DNA of 64,000 nt. It comes from Tricholomella constricta. Lineage: Eukaryota; Basidiomycota; Agaricomycetes; Agaricales; Lyophyllaceae. Below the pieces are notes generated by a model, which made no database searches, was not told the DNA's origin, and was given only the letters and a program-made list of their open reading frames with translations. Location of the stretch: assembly GCA_013368375.1 (NCBI GenBank), contig JAACJP010000020.1, forward strand, positions 248,001 to 312,000, written 5' to 3'. The translations under genes were made by a program, and so were the position numbers. Shown one piece after another: positions 40,739 to 52,352 of this stretch (position 1 is the first letter of the stretch; each line of letters begins with the position of its first letter).

Positions 40739-41784
40739 TGGTAGTTTCAACTACAAAGGGACGATACATTTGTTAGAACACGTAGACGTAGAATGAACAA
40801 CTTGTAACATACTTATTGAAAGCGAAAATGTCAGATTGGCCTTACAAGCAAGATCTAAACCGCACAAGATTAGTCTTGAAATCCATCAATCCGGGAATAC
40901 AACTGTCAGTAAGTACTGTTTACATATATATGAAGGCAATTATTTGGAACTCATAACTTCAGTCTTATTTATATGTGTAATATTGTCGTCAATTCAGGCT
41001 GATTCAATCAAACTTACAATCATTATAACGAACTATTCTATTCTATCCAATGTGTCCAAATTCAAAGTAATAATGGTCTACATTGCGTAAAGGTAACCTG
41101 GCTCATGTAATATACGACGAAAGCGGTCAACACAAGGAAACTACCAGAAGGCCCCAGGGCAGAGCACACAGCTTTCAGCACAGAGGGCAAGTGATGACGA
41201 GGCAGGCGACGACGGGGTACAGAAATTGGGTTGACTTTACCTGAAAACGGCAGGCGGGGTTGTCAGAAGCGCGTAAAAACATAAAATGGACGAGACTTAC
41301 CAGTGGGGCAGCACTCACAGCTGGCACATACGTAGGGCAGGCAATGACGATGAACAGGGGGGAGGGGGGTAATGATGACGAGCACCGTGGCCGACGATGA
41401 CGAGCAGAGGGGGGCCGGCCGGCAATGGGCAGCGAAGTCGACGGGTATCCATGCAAACTTGTCAGTAGGTGGTAGATGGATGAATGAGATACTTACTTGG
41501 GGGGAAGCAAACACAGCTGCAGGCAGGCAGAGAGGGCGATGGGCGGGGAAGGCGATGGGCGGGGAGGGTGACGAGCCTGAGAAAGGCGTTCAGAATTGTC
41601 GGGAACATAATGAGAACGGGGGAATGCTTACCTGGGGGGCGGGCGGCGATGACGAGCAGGGCAACGGCAATCGCGATGGGGAGAGGGTGACGAGCAGCCT
41701 GGAAAATAGCGTGCATCAACAGGAGACGAAGGAAACGAATAAAAAAAAAACTTACCGCGACGACGAGGAGCAGAGAGGGTGTAA
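40739..41784 (-). other. Leader-like region of the minus-strand gene
   Basis: No convincing ORF. 40750-41150 is AT-rich and plain. From about 41230 to 41760 the minus strand shows several consensus GTAAGT donors (near 41300, 41495, 41630, 41750), each followed after 40-60 nt by a CAG or TAG acceptor. Short GC-rich CCCTCTGCTCGTC-type stretches lie between them. This could be a multi-intron 5' untranslated leader. Confidence 0.4.
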
Positions 41785-42312
41785 CGATGAGCAGAGGGCA
41801 GGCGACGACGAGCAGAGGCCAACAGACGACGAGCAGAGAGGGCCGAGACGACGAGCAGAGGGGCAGGTGATGAGATGGTGGAAGAACGGGAAAGAAAACA
41901 ATAATTACAAGTGCACGCTCTTGCAGGGGGGATGTTTAGGGCAGGCCATAGCCACCCGTTACATAAACTGTACAGTCGCGGAATTTGCCGCGCTTTGGCC
42001 TGGGTTCGGACGAGCAAGAGCCCATCAACCGGATGTGGCCCAGACCAGTGCACGTGCCTTGCATCCGGTTGACGGGCTCTTGCTCATCCGCAGGTCAAAG
42101 TGCGGCAAGTTCCGCAACTGTACAGTTTATGTAACGGGTGGCTATGGCCTGCCCTAAACATCCCCCCTGCAAGAGCGTGCACTTGTAATTATTGTTTTCT
42201 TTCCCGTTCTTCCACCATCTCATCACCTGCCCCTCTGCTCGTCGTCTCGGCCCTCTCTGCTCGTCGTCTGTTGGCCTCTGCTCGTCGTCGCCTGCCCTCT
42301 GCTCGTCGTCGC
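41785..42312. repeat. Large imperfect palindrome between divergent genes
   Basis: Two inverted arms of about 250 bp (41785-42035 and 42062-42312) with a 26-bp spacer. The arms share GAGCAAGAGCCC near the centre, CTGTACAGT, CCACCCGTTACATAAACTG and CTGCTCGTCGTC repeats. Differences are small indels and several C/T or G/A changes. It sits where the minus-strand gene and the plus-strand Spt5-like gene diverge. It could be a shared promoter, a foldback element, or a source of hairpin RNA. Confidence 0.8.
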
Positions 42313-42330
42313 CCGCCCCTTCTGCCTCTT

Positions 42331-43334
42331 GTAAGTTTTTTTTTTTCCATTCATATGTTTTCTACCACCTGCTGACAATTCTGTACACTGCCCACCTGCC
42401 CCACTCTCATCTTCTTCTGCTCGTTGTCGTCGCCTGCGCCCATGTAAGTCCCGTCTTTGTCTAGTACACCTCTGGCTAATTCTTGTTTTCCAGGTTGCTC
42501 GTCGCCCTCCCTGCCCGTCGCCCTCCCTGCCCGTCGCCCTCCCTGCCCGTCGCCCTCCCTGCCCGTCGCCCTCCCTGCTCATCGCCCTCGCTGCCCATCG
42601 TCCTGTCCCTGCCCATTGCGCTCCCTGCCCGTCGCGCTCCCTGCTCGTGTCCATGTCCATGTAAGTCCCGTCTTTGTCTAGTACACCTCTGGCTAATTCT
42701 TGTTTTCCAGGTTGCTCGTCGCCCTCCCTGCTCGTCGCCCTCTCTCCTTGCCCGTCGCCCTCCCTGCTCGTGTCCATGTCCATGTAAGTCTTTTCTTTAT
42801 CGAGTACACCTCTGGCTAATTCTTGTTTTCCAGGTTGCTCGTCGCCCTCCCTGCTCGTTCCCTTCCCTGCTCGTCGCCCTGCCGCAATCCCTGTTTAAAG
42901 TGAGTATCTTCTTCTTTGTGTACTTATCACCTGTTAATGTTTCTGTACGCTATTTTGCAGGCTCCTCCTTGCCCGTCACCTGCTCATTATTGTCTGCTCT
43001 GCCCGCCGTTGCCCTCGGTAAGCCTTGCCATAACTGTCCTCTTCATTCCAATGTTGACTTGAATTACTTTAGGTTAGTTCTCAATCTTGATTTGATTTGT
43101 AGGTAAGTTTCAACATGACTATACCAGTATGTATTGCCGCTGATTGATCTTTGCTGTCCTTAGGTCACCATAGATTAACTAGTTTTCTTCCCTCTCTACA
43201 ATATTTGTTATTATGTCGCTTAGAGTAGCTTACATATGTATAATTTGAATGAAGATCTGCCCGAGCATGAGCGAGGAGTACAGTACTCCTCGCTGCTTCT
43301 AAGATTTTGTCACGCCTGATGGTGCCTTCTACAG
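42331..43334 (+). repeat. Repeated intron-like cassettes upstream of the Spt5-like gene
   Basis: Three near-identical 50-nt segments with GTAAGT, GCTAAT and TTTTCCAG occur at 42444-42493, 42661-42710 and 42784-42833. Further GT...AG pairs lie at 42331, at about 42900-42960 and in the region after 43016. Between them are arrays of GCCCGTCGCCCTCCCT-like 16-bp units. It mirrors the region left of the palindrome. A long plus-strand ORF crosses it (42483-43106) but ignores the splice signals and is probably not coding. Confidence 0.55.
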
Positions 43335-45848
43335 GCAAATGTGCAAACTCCCGCATCACAACGAAACAACCTGAAACGTCCACGGCTTGAGGTAAATACA
43401 TAGATCTCGCCTTGAACCACTGTCGTAGATGCCTAATGTCAGTTAAATAAATTCCAGAGAAATAGTGCCCATCAATTTCTGGACATAGAGGCCACGGTGG
43501 ACGGCGGCAATGAGACCGACGACGATGAGGACGACAGTGATTTAGGTTTACTATCTTCTCTTTTGTTATAATTTGTATAATGACACATATCCTTGCAGAA
43601 TTCATTGACGAAGGGGAGTCTGCTGCAGCTGACCGATCAACGTCACACCGCCGTCTCTTTCGGGAGTACCAGCGCATAGTAGAGACCTCGGATGATTGGG
43701 ATGAACTGGTACTCCGTGCACGTGAACGAGCACAGCACGACAGGATACCAGTGCCTTCACAACCAACGGATGATGAGCGACCGTTCGCTGAGAATGCACG
43801 TCTGTGGCGTGTCGCTGTCAAGGTGCGCCACATGCCAGAACATTGTGGAAAAACAACTAATCAAATGTAGTCCGGCTGTGAGGAAACCATAGTTTCCATA
43901 TTGATGGAAAAGGTCTTCCGTTCAGCAGGTCAATACTTGTCTGTGGCATCCATTGTTGGGAGAGTTTCTCGACCCGGCTGGATAGTGGTAGAAGCCACTC
44001 AGCTCAACGATGTCCGGGAACTATGTCAAGGTGTATCAAACATTTTCCCCCAGCGTGTCCATTTCGTTGAGCCATCGGACGCACCGGCCTGGCTCCAGGA
44101 AACTCCTGCATTTACTCCTCGCTCGCAATCGTGGATTCGCTTAACAAAGTACCCATATAAAGGTGTTTTTATAATTTCAATTCAAGTCTCGATCTGACAA
44201 ATTATCACAAAAGGCGATCTTGCCTACGTCCAACACTTCGGCGAGATGTGGCCTGGGCAGGCAAGGATCCTTGTCGTGCCACGTCTCAAACTCCAACCAC
44301 CATCCTCAGTTTCTGCTGGTAAGCGCAAGCGTACAGGACGCCCTCCCCAGGCCCTTTTCGATGCCAACTTTGTGAGATCAATTTATGGTGACGGTTCGGT
44401 AGAGACACGCAATCAAGTGTTTGTCTTCAAAGGACAAGTTTATCAAGATGGTTACCTACAGACGGACACCGACCTTTTTTATCCTCAGGAGGCGACACCG
44501 ACACCTGCAGAACTTGACCGCTTCCAACATGCTCAGGAAATTCCGAAAGGTTTCCTCGAGCACTCCTTGGAAGTGGCAGCTTCCAAGCGTCTACGTATTG
44601 GTGATCATGTCAAGGTAACGACTGGGCAGGCTCAAGGTTCTCTTGGAACGATTGAGAGCATTTCAGGGAATGAGGCTAGCCTGATCCTAAGGAACGGATC
44701 ATTACGTCTCTCTGTAGCTCTTGACGCGCTGCGCAAGGACCTCTCAATCGGAGATGAGATCATTGTTAGAGATGGCCCCAAGGCAGGTACTGTTGGTTGG
44801 GTGATAGCAGTCAGTGGAGAAGGCTTGGTTATTTATGATCGTGAACATGCACAGGAGGTTCGTCACTTCATTTATTTTTCGACCGAGAGGTATTGATGTA
44901 CTTTTAGATAGTAGTTGCTGCCCACTGCGTCGACTTTTTTGAGGCCGACTTTGTCAGAGCCTCGGGTAGTACAACGGTAGCCCAGAAAGTAAAGTTCAAA
45001 CGAGATCCACACCTCCACCTGTATGGAAAACATGTCCGGGTCATAAGGGGTAGCCGGTGGAAAGACTATGTAGGCATTGTGAAATCGGGTCTAGACGATG
45101 AGCATGTCCTTGTTGAATTCCAAGCAACCATGCGAAAAGAACGGATCCCTGTTTCGCAACTTAGTCTTCGGTATGTTCTAACATTCAAAACTAATCTGTA
45201 CTGACACATTCTACAGTAGTGATGCTGAACTTCGGCCGCTACAGGGACCAACTCTTCCTGTGGTTCCCTTACCCTCAAGCTCGCGTCAGCCATTAAATGC
45301 ACTGAGTCGTGCAGTTCCATCAACCCCGTTCCCAACACCGTCTACTGTAGAGCTCAGCCCAGCCTGGAATCCGTCTTCTCGGACACCAAACCCATTTACT
45401 GCATTCTGTAAGATTCTATTGACAAGTTGTTTCTTTGATTACTGACGCTTTTGTCGCAGCTTGTAATCTGTGGATAGAAAATCCTTTACTGGCAGGCAAG
45501 CGAATCAAAATGATAGTGAAGGATACACGACCTATGATCGGCAAACCAGGATGGGAAAATGGAAATTTCGAGGGAAGGCTAGGAATATGGGCGGGGGTCG
45601 AGGGAGGATTGGTCAAGCTTACTACTATCCAGTCTACACTTCTAGTCCCTGATAAGTACGTGCGACCCCTCAGACCTACTGTCAAGGGCCAGACTGCTGT
45701 CGTCCTTGAAGATGGCTCTATCACAGGCGTCGAGTACTATATCATCAGCTTAGATGGAGATCGGTGTATAGTACGACCTCGGAATGCAAAGAATGATCCT
45801 AAGAATAGACTAGATGTAGATATCAGTTCTTTAGGAGTCGTTGCTTGA
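43335..45848 (+). CDS. Spt5-like protein (NGN and KOW domains) carried by element E
   Basis: Predicted exons: 43335-43391 (start uncertain), 43458-43545, 43599-43822, 43871-44162, 44214-44857, 44908-45170, 45217-45407, 45460-45848. Introns are 46-66 nt, all GT-AG and frame-consistent; about 715 aa, N-terminus incomplete. The order matches Spt5. An acidic start holds QFLDIEATVDGG and FIDEGE. An NGN-like domain runs from WRVAVK to GVSNIFPQRVHFVEP. KOW1 follows with SWIRLTKYPYKGDLAYV. Further KOW units contain GDHVKVTTGQAQGSLGTI and KHVRVIRGSRWKDYVGIV. A single SPAWNPSSRTP resembles the Spt5 C-terminal repeat, and a last KOW-like unit begins GKRIKMIVKDTRP. Spt5 is a general transcription elongation factor. 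Here it is inferred to be captured transposon cargo; activity is unknown. Confidence 0.85.
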
Positions 45849-47157
45849 TTTTACATGCTCTAATTCTTCACTCGTTATTATATACTTCCTACAAACTACA
45901 TACTTAGCCTTGAAATAACCTTACTCGTATGCCCCCGCTCACATGTGAGCGGGGATGGTGTGAACATGAGTCGCCAGTTCATTTTGATGTCCACAAACCA
46001 GCCTCTGCAGTTGGAGCTACTGGAGTGTTACCCAGTGGACTTGGCGCCCTGGGAACCAGAGTGCGACATCAATTTTCAGGTGCTCCATGGACTATGGTTC
46101 GACACACACCTGACCTTTAAGTTGTTGTTGCAGCCTTATTAAGGTGTATGCACTACTTAAAGATGCACGAATCCTGCAGCCCAATATGGGTGAATGAGAG
46201 TGCAGTATGTCTGTGTGCGCCATCACATCCTTAAAATCTTTATTCTCGTATGGCCTTGGAAGTTCAAGGTGTGTATAAATCATTATCTAGTGTCCGCTTT
46301 TACTGAACTATGAGTACAAGAGGTGAATTGCGAGCTCCAGCTTGACCCGCAGCTACACCTTTGTCGAGTTCCGCTCCCAACGTTAATGTGACGCCGAAGA
46401 TGCCTACTATGAAATGTATGTCGTCCCCCCCCCCCCCTTTACCCTTCACTCAACTGCCTCTACCAGGCACAGCTGCTACTTTGAAGGCTCCCGCCTAAGC
46501 ATCCAGGTATATATACATCCCCTGCCGCTTTCGTTGGCTACTAACCACACTCGCAGTGGGCCAAAAATCCCCCCTCCTCTGTCTGGCGCTACGAGCGCCA
46601 TGCGTCCCCCCCACTGCCACCCCCAATACCGAGAGCACTGTGACCATGATCGCGACTGCTCCCGCAGCCCCCGCTGCCACATCCGCTGGGATGACCGCCA
46701 TGATGACCGCGACCGCCGGTGCTCCCGGAGCCCCGAACACCGCCGCCGCGACGACCGCACCAGTACACCGCTCCCACCGCTCACTGAGGATGTTATTATG
46801 AGCTCCAAGGACATCGTGGCACCCCGACAGGAGTGCCCTGCCCCTTTTCAATATCACAATGCACGTCGAGCTGTGTTGGTAGGTGCCGCATCCTCGCCAT
46901 TATGCAATAGCTAATTTTCACTCTCCTATAGCTGTGCCCCTACTTAATGCGAAGGGCGAGTGAGGAATTTTGATATATAATCTACCGTAATGTCGCACAG
47001 CAAGGCCTGCATCAGAGCGCAATGTACTTTTGTAGTGTATTTTTGTGTTGTACCGCGTCGGTCATGTGCAAACCCGATCAATTCTGGGCTTGCTGCACTG
47101 TTACCGCGACACGCTGCCCTCATTTCTCGGTCCTTGTTGCTGATTTTTTTTGGCAAT
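45849..47157 (+). other. Spacer between Spt5-like gene and transposase
   Basis: No well-supported gene. It contains a pure C tract (about 46426-46437). A 166-aa ORF at 46414-46914 is rich in R, D, H, S and P and has no relative I recognise; it could be a chance frame. An ORF frame continuing upstream of the transposase ATG to 46990 is possible but the chosen start at 47158 fits better. Confidence 0.5.
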
Positions 47158-50100
47158 ATGCGGCCTAGGCTAAGCAAAAAGATGAAGAGTGCAACTTCAA
47201 GTCCCAGCACACCACGATCTTACACACCAATCCCTGGTCCTAGCCGTCCTCATCATCTTAGCCGTCCTGACGGCATTCGTCCCCTTGTGTATCTACACCA
47301 TGGAGAATCTCTCATTCAGCAGCCTAACCTCCTGCGAATCCCTGGACAGGTCGGATTTGCAGGTGATCGTCCCCTCGACACAAACACATCCCCCGCTCCA
47401 CCCGCTGAGAATGCTGATCCATTTTCTGAAAACATGCTGGAGGATGATCTCACATACGTTCTCCCTTCAACTGTAGACCCCGCGCAGACTCGTTATCGCA
47501 AGAAGCGGTTCAATCAGTCCAATCGCTGGATGGTGGAGGTCATTCCAAGCCTTGTTATTCCCTATATGCATTATCTCAGCATGTCCTTGTCTTTGCGGCT
47601 TGACGTGACACCAGAGGTGTCGTGCATATGCGAAGGCCCCAGGAGGGTATTTGGCATTATAGTAGTCAAATTTTCAGGTGTGTTGCAATGTGATCTGGAC
47701 GTTTGCAAGTCACTAATCAAATTTATCAGTTCTCGAGTCCACAAGAATCAATACCTGTGAATGTGCGCCGGCCGCATTGCAACTCATCAAAATGGGACTT
47801 TTTCCATGCTCGCCCATCGCTCCTACTCTGGCTGTTGATGTTCGAGTTTTGGACTTTGTTACCCGTCTTTTTGTCCACATTCCACCCAATAATACAGCAT
47901 GGTGTCGTACAGTGGAGGAATTCCTTGATTCGCAGGGCTACAAGCTCACAACACAGGTCGGTGTCTCATACATCAAAGATTTTACATGTCCTGACAAACC
48001 TAACGTGCAGGGCTCACTACGAAGGCGGTTTTCAAATGCGTTGCAGTGGTATAACATGCTCCAGGACGCCACCACCAAACATGTCGATATGGAGCTCACA
48101 CAAGTGCGGAGGGTGGTAACCGGTGACCGACATGGTAGTCTGGTAGACGGCAGTGCCAACATTGAACATTCCACGGCCCCTCCTACACCAAGTCGTCACC
48201 GTGTAACTGTTGAGGCCTTGGACACCGAGGATGAAGAAATCTATGAACCCCACTCTCCCTCAAAACGACGACGAGCAGCCGAAGAGGAAGATCCATTTAG
48301 CATGTCTTCTCAGCCTTTTCCTGTACCAGTTGCTCGAGGACGGCCCAGTGATTATCTTCGAACTCGATGCCCTCTTTGCTTTGGAGGAGAGTATCCACGA
48401 CAGGAAAACTCAGGGTAGGTGGTATCTTGCACATCAGAATCAATATATATTCAAATTTTCTTCAGTCCAGACGCTATTGTATGTGTCGATGCATGCTTCA
48501 CGCAGAAACGCAATAAGCAGGCACGAGACCCAGTCCGCACCCACCCAAGGACAGTTTTCGTTCCCGAGTCAGACACAATTCACATGGCCCGCTATGTTGA
48601 GAGTGTTCGCCCAACCAGATCTAAACCACGCAAGCAGAGCCGTCGACAGGATGATGAACAGGATGACAAATATGAGGGACCTTTACGTGTTCCAAAGTCA
48701 GTGCTGGATGGGTGTGAGGCAGGATTCACGGCAGCTGATGATGCAAGGACCAAGGCGAGCACCCAGTTCTTTGATGATACTGCACTGATGGCTTTGCTTT
48801 GCCGTCACGACCGAGTACTCTGGATTGTCAATATGCGGTCTGCTGGCGAGAAACAGCACTACACCCTGGTCCTCATTGAGACCCTCTTTCAACACCTACC
48901 TCTCTCCTTTCAGATCGGGCTCCTCTACGACATTGGCTGCCAGCTCCACCGCAGCTGTATCAAATGGGGTTTTCTTGACCGTTATCTTCATCGTTTGACC
49001 TTTGCGATCTCTGTCTTCCATGCATTTGGTCACCAATGGGCATGTCAAATTATTTACCATCCACGCAAATGTGAAGGGTTTGGACTTTCGGATGGTGAAG
49101 GCTGTGAGCGCTTCTGGCACTCAATCAGTAAGCTTATTTCTTACCTGCGAGTCTGCGGTGTAAGTTTTCTGATATTCATAATTTTCTTTTTGACTGATAA
49201 TACAATTTTTAGTACCATCAACGGATCTACACCCTTGATCGTCAGGTCCAGCAAGCAGACAGAGAAGGCCTCGTAAAGCTAGTAACATGGCTGTTGCGTC
49301 GTACCAGACATTGTCAAGAAAAACGTTGTACAGCTGAAGAAGTCTTGCATGCCTGCGGAAAATCGGAGGAGCTTCTTCGGAATGAGTGGAACTCACAAGT
49401 TGAGGCACAAACAAAGCCATTACCACGTGAGTCACCCACCAAACAACTTCCACAATATCTGAGCACCTTTTCCAGGTCGATCAAAAAACCAAGGCAAGAA
49501 TGCAGTCGAGGAGGCAATCCGCCAGCGGAAGGCACGTGACATTCTCAAGCAACGTGTGACAGATTCAGAAAACATCATCTTGGATCCTCATGTTGACTTT
49601 GTTGATATTGGCCGTGCTGAGATGCAAATAGCTGACTTGCGCACCCAGCTGGAGCATGCAGAAGCTGCTGTCAGGAGCAAAGAACGTGCTCTGGGGGTTG
49701 ACGAGCGGGCAGAGTTGCGTCGTCTGGCTGGCAATCCATTTATTGCAGCCCGGATGAATGCTCGTGCATTGAAGATGCGCTTACGGGAGAAACTGCGGGC
49801 CCGCAAGTTTGAGATGGACCGTGTAGAGCGATCATTTCGCAAGCAGGTGAACGGTAAGTGTTTTTCAAAGCAATTTGATCACAGCAGGCTTATAGGATAT
49901 TTAGAGCAGAAGGTCCACTCACATACTGAGGCCTCTGTTCGAAGGCGTGATCCTAGCATTCAACAGCTGGCACGTGACTACAACAAGCTTTGTGATGTCA
50001 TGCAGTCTTTGATAGACTCTAGGAAGGCTCCCCATGGTGCTATCTGCCCACCTCATATTGAAACAAAAGGGCTGTTTGCTCTGGATGTTGATGATGAGAT

Positions 50101-50669
50101 CTGGCAAGATGTGGGCTTGGAAGAGGACATATCAAATGAGCCACCCCTCTGGCTGTCTGATGACCATGTGAGAGATGGAATCAAAGCTCGCCTTGAGCTT
50201 GATCGATGTGTAGAAGAGGAAAGAAGGCTGGTACATGAGCGAAGAGCACTTCAAATCTGGTTTTCTGAGGAATGGAAGGTAATCTGTAATGCAATCAACT
50301 CCACTGGTATTTTCTTTTTGATTTCATTGTGATTGGGCCTTTGTTAACCTTCTTTTTTCAGACTCTTCATCTCTCAAATATCAATTTGAAGTCAGAAGAC
50401 GTGACCTTCTTCGCCTCTACGTTACATGGCAATTGCCCCTGCGCACTCTTCATACAGGTCAAGATCCACTTCCAGAATGGGGACCTACACAGCAAGAGCT
50501 GCTCAATGCCAGCATTGATCAGGTAACAGCTGCATCTGTTGATCAGAATGATAATGAATCTTCTGAAGATGAACTCAATGAAGAGTTTGATATTGATATT
50601 GACAATTACTTGGTGGAGACTTTAGATGCATTAGATTTTGCAGCCTCATATCGTAATGAGACAGAGTAA
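47158..50669 (+). CDS. KDZ (Kyakuja-Dileera-Zisupton) transposase with CxC cluster
   Basis: Predicted exons: 47158-47677, 47730-48414, 48466-49159, 49213-49426, 49476-49853, 49896-50306, 50362-50669; introns 42-55 nt, all frame-consistent, 1069 aa. The N-terminus has a basic MRPRLSKKMK start. A region with RWMVEVIPSLVIPYM leads into the CxC cysteine cluster: CIC...CEC...GLFPC. The following LAVDVRVLDFVTRLF and TAWCRTVEEFL blocks are typical. The RNase H-fold catalytic part shows aspartates in VCVDACFTQKR and LLYDIGCQL, with GLSDGEGCERFW as the probable glutamate region. The C-terminus is coiled-coil-rich (many E/R/A heptads) and ends in an acidic tail. No stop or frameshift is seen, so it may be functional. 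Confidence 0.92.
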
Positions 50670-51914
50670 CTAGAAGATCAATTGACACTTATGGCCTGTT
50701 TGCCCCTTTTCCAATATTCCTAACAATTACTAAATACCCTGTACCATGTGTAACCTTATATATGAGAAGCTCATGTGTTATATAAACCATATATGGTCTT
50801 GCCCAGTTATATTGGCCTTGCCCATACTGAAATATGGGAGTCCCATATATGATATTCAAACACATTGGTCTTGCCCATCTGGTCAAGTACCACTGCATGT
50901 TGGGAATCCCATGTGCTGTATAAATTACATATGGTCTTGCCCAGTTGTAGTGGTCTTGCCCATCTGGTCCAGTACTACTGCATGTTGGGAATCCCATGTG
51001 CTGTATAAATTACATATGGTCTTGCCCAGTTGTAGTGGTCTTGCCCATCTGGTCCAGTACCACTGCATGCTGGGAATCCCGCATGTTGTATAAATTACAT
51101 ATGGTCTTGCCCAGTTGTAGTGGTCTTGCCCATCTGGTCCAGTACCACTGCATGTTGGGAATCCCGCATGCTGTATAAATTACATATGGTCTTGCCCAGT
51201 TGTAGTGGTCTTGCCCATACTGAGATATGGGAGTCCCATATATGATGATTAAACACATTGGTCTTGCCCATCTGGTCCAGTACCACTGCATGTCGGGAAT
51301 CCCATGTGCTGTATAAATTACATATGGTCTTGCCCAGTTGTAGTGGTCTTGCCCATGGGAGTCCCATATATGATAATTAAACACATTGGTCTTGCCCATC
51401 TGGTCCAGTACCATTGCATGTTGGGAATCCCGCATGCTTATAATATGTAACCATACTGGAATATGAGAGTCGCATGTATGATAATTAAACATATTGATCT
51501 TGCTCATCTGCAGTACCACTGTACATATACACTTTAATGAACCCCTTCCCAGATGAATAGCACATGTCTTGCATCAGGAGTAAATAACATGTAGTCTTAT
51601 TATCTCCTCACAATCTCGTCTGGACACATGTGAACATATTGCAAACTTGAGTATTGTATATGGAACCAAATATTTGATTACCCATCACATGGAGCACTGA
51701 ACAGAACATTGTGCCATAATCACACGTAGTTGAAATACATTTTGAAATGCATGCAATTGCTGTGGTGCTTACAAAGAAAAAATTCTCACTGTGTGGCGCG
51801 ACAGCTTAAAGAATGTGTCTTAATCACTTAATACCTCCAAATACATCAACAGTTGTTTAAGGCATGTCGCACTCAAAAGAGGATTACCACAGACAGCCTT
51901 GGCTTTTTTGTATG
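50670..51914. repeat. Right subterminal region with an 85-bp tandem array
   Basis: No gene. From about 50793 to 51515 an 85-bp unit repeats (for example starts 50867, 50952, 51037, 51122, 51207), with some units altered by a CATACTGAAATATGGGAGTC insert. The core GGTCTTGCCCATCTGGTCCAG is the reverse complement of the left-end core. 51516-51914 is plain AT-rich sequence. Confidence 0.85.
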
Positions 51915-52345
51915 CAAATTTTTATTTGTTTGTCCAGGACTATGCCTGCTTGACAAAACTGACATGATGCTCATTGAAACTTTCCAAGTGCCTGGATGAA
52001 CTATGTTTTATTGTGTACGGCCTTGGCTATAAGTGTGACATGACAAGCCCAGTTCCAAGTGCCTGATTGAACCATGTTTTATTCTATGGTCTTGGCTATA
52101 AGTGTGACGTGACATGCTGGGCTTGCCCATATTTCTTGGGCAGCCCCACATTACAGTTGGACAAGATTACAATACTTGGCACTCCCTGGGCATGGTTGGG
52201 AAAGACCAATGTGGGAGGACCATGCCTAATTATGGGATTCCCAGGGGGGGTGGTCCCGAACCATGGTCTAGGGCCTAGTTAGGGTAGTCTTTCACAGTGG
52301 GACTGACTACCCTAATAAGGGGTCTCCAGGGGGTTGACTGAAGTG
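51915..52345 (-). repeat. Right terminal inverted repeat of E
   Basis: About 431 bp, longer than the left arm because a roughly 80-bp segment (around CACTTGGAA and GTGACATGACA, about 51985-52085) is duplicated. The terminal GGTTGACTGAAGTG is followed by the AGAGGAG duplication at 52346-52352. Confidence 0.92.
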
Positions 52346-52352
52346 AGAGGAG

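Larger units (their letters stand above)
36245..52345 (+). mobile_element. KDZ-type DNA transposon E (16,101 bp) with cargo genes
   Basis: Inverted termini CACTTCAGTCAACC...GGTTGACTGAAGTG, extending 345 bp at the left and 431 bp at the right. A 7-bp duplication AGAGGAG flanks it. It lies in the pol of D2 between GEE and DDV codons. Inside it are subterminal tandem arrays, three multi-exon genes and a large palindrome. The transposase (47158-50669) is of the Kyakuja-Dileera-Zisupton class known from mushrooms. KDZ elements are reported to leave short (about 8-bp) duplications and sometimes carry TET/JBP genes; no TET/JBP gene is seen here. Confidence 0.93.

Noticed and set aside
42483..43106. 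207-aa plus-strand ORF made of PSLPVALPARR-like repeats
   Set aside because: It is a by-product of the 16-bp GCCCGTCGCCCTCCCT repeats and runs through strong intron-like signals; low-complexity chance frame.
43165..43545. Minus-strand ORF segment with protein-like composition (HYFSGIYLTDIRHLRQWF...)
   Set aside because: It overlaps the first predicted exons and introns of the Spt5-like gene on the other strand, has no splice-consistent extension and no recognised domain; most likely antisense of the leader and exons.
46414..46914. 166-aa plus-strand ORF rich in R, D, H and S
   Set aside because: Short, low-complexity, next to a C tract, no relative or splice context; kept only as a remark in the spacer entry.
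36245..52345. Classification of E as a CACTA (En/Spm) transposon because its ends begin CACT
   Set aside because: CACTA elements make 2-3 bp duplications and encode a different transposase. Here the duplication is 7 bp and the transposase is of the KDZ class with a CxC cluster.
36245..52345. Search for a TET/JBP dioxygenase in E
   Set aside because: No ORF with an HxD...H dioxygenase pattern was seen; the three genes are accounted for by other proteins.
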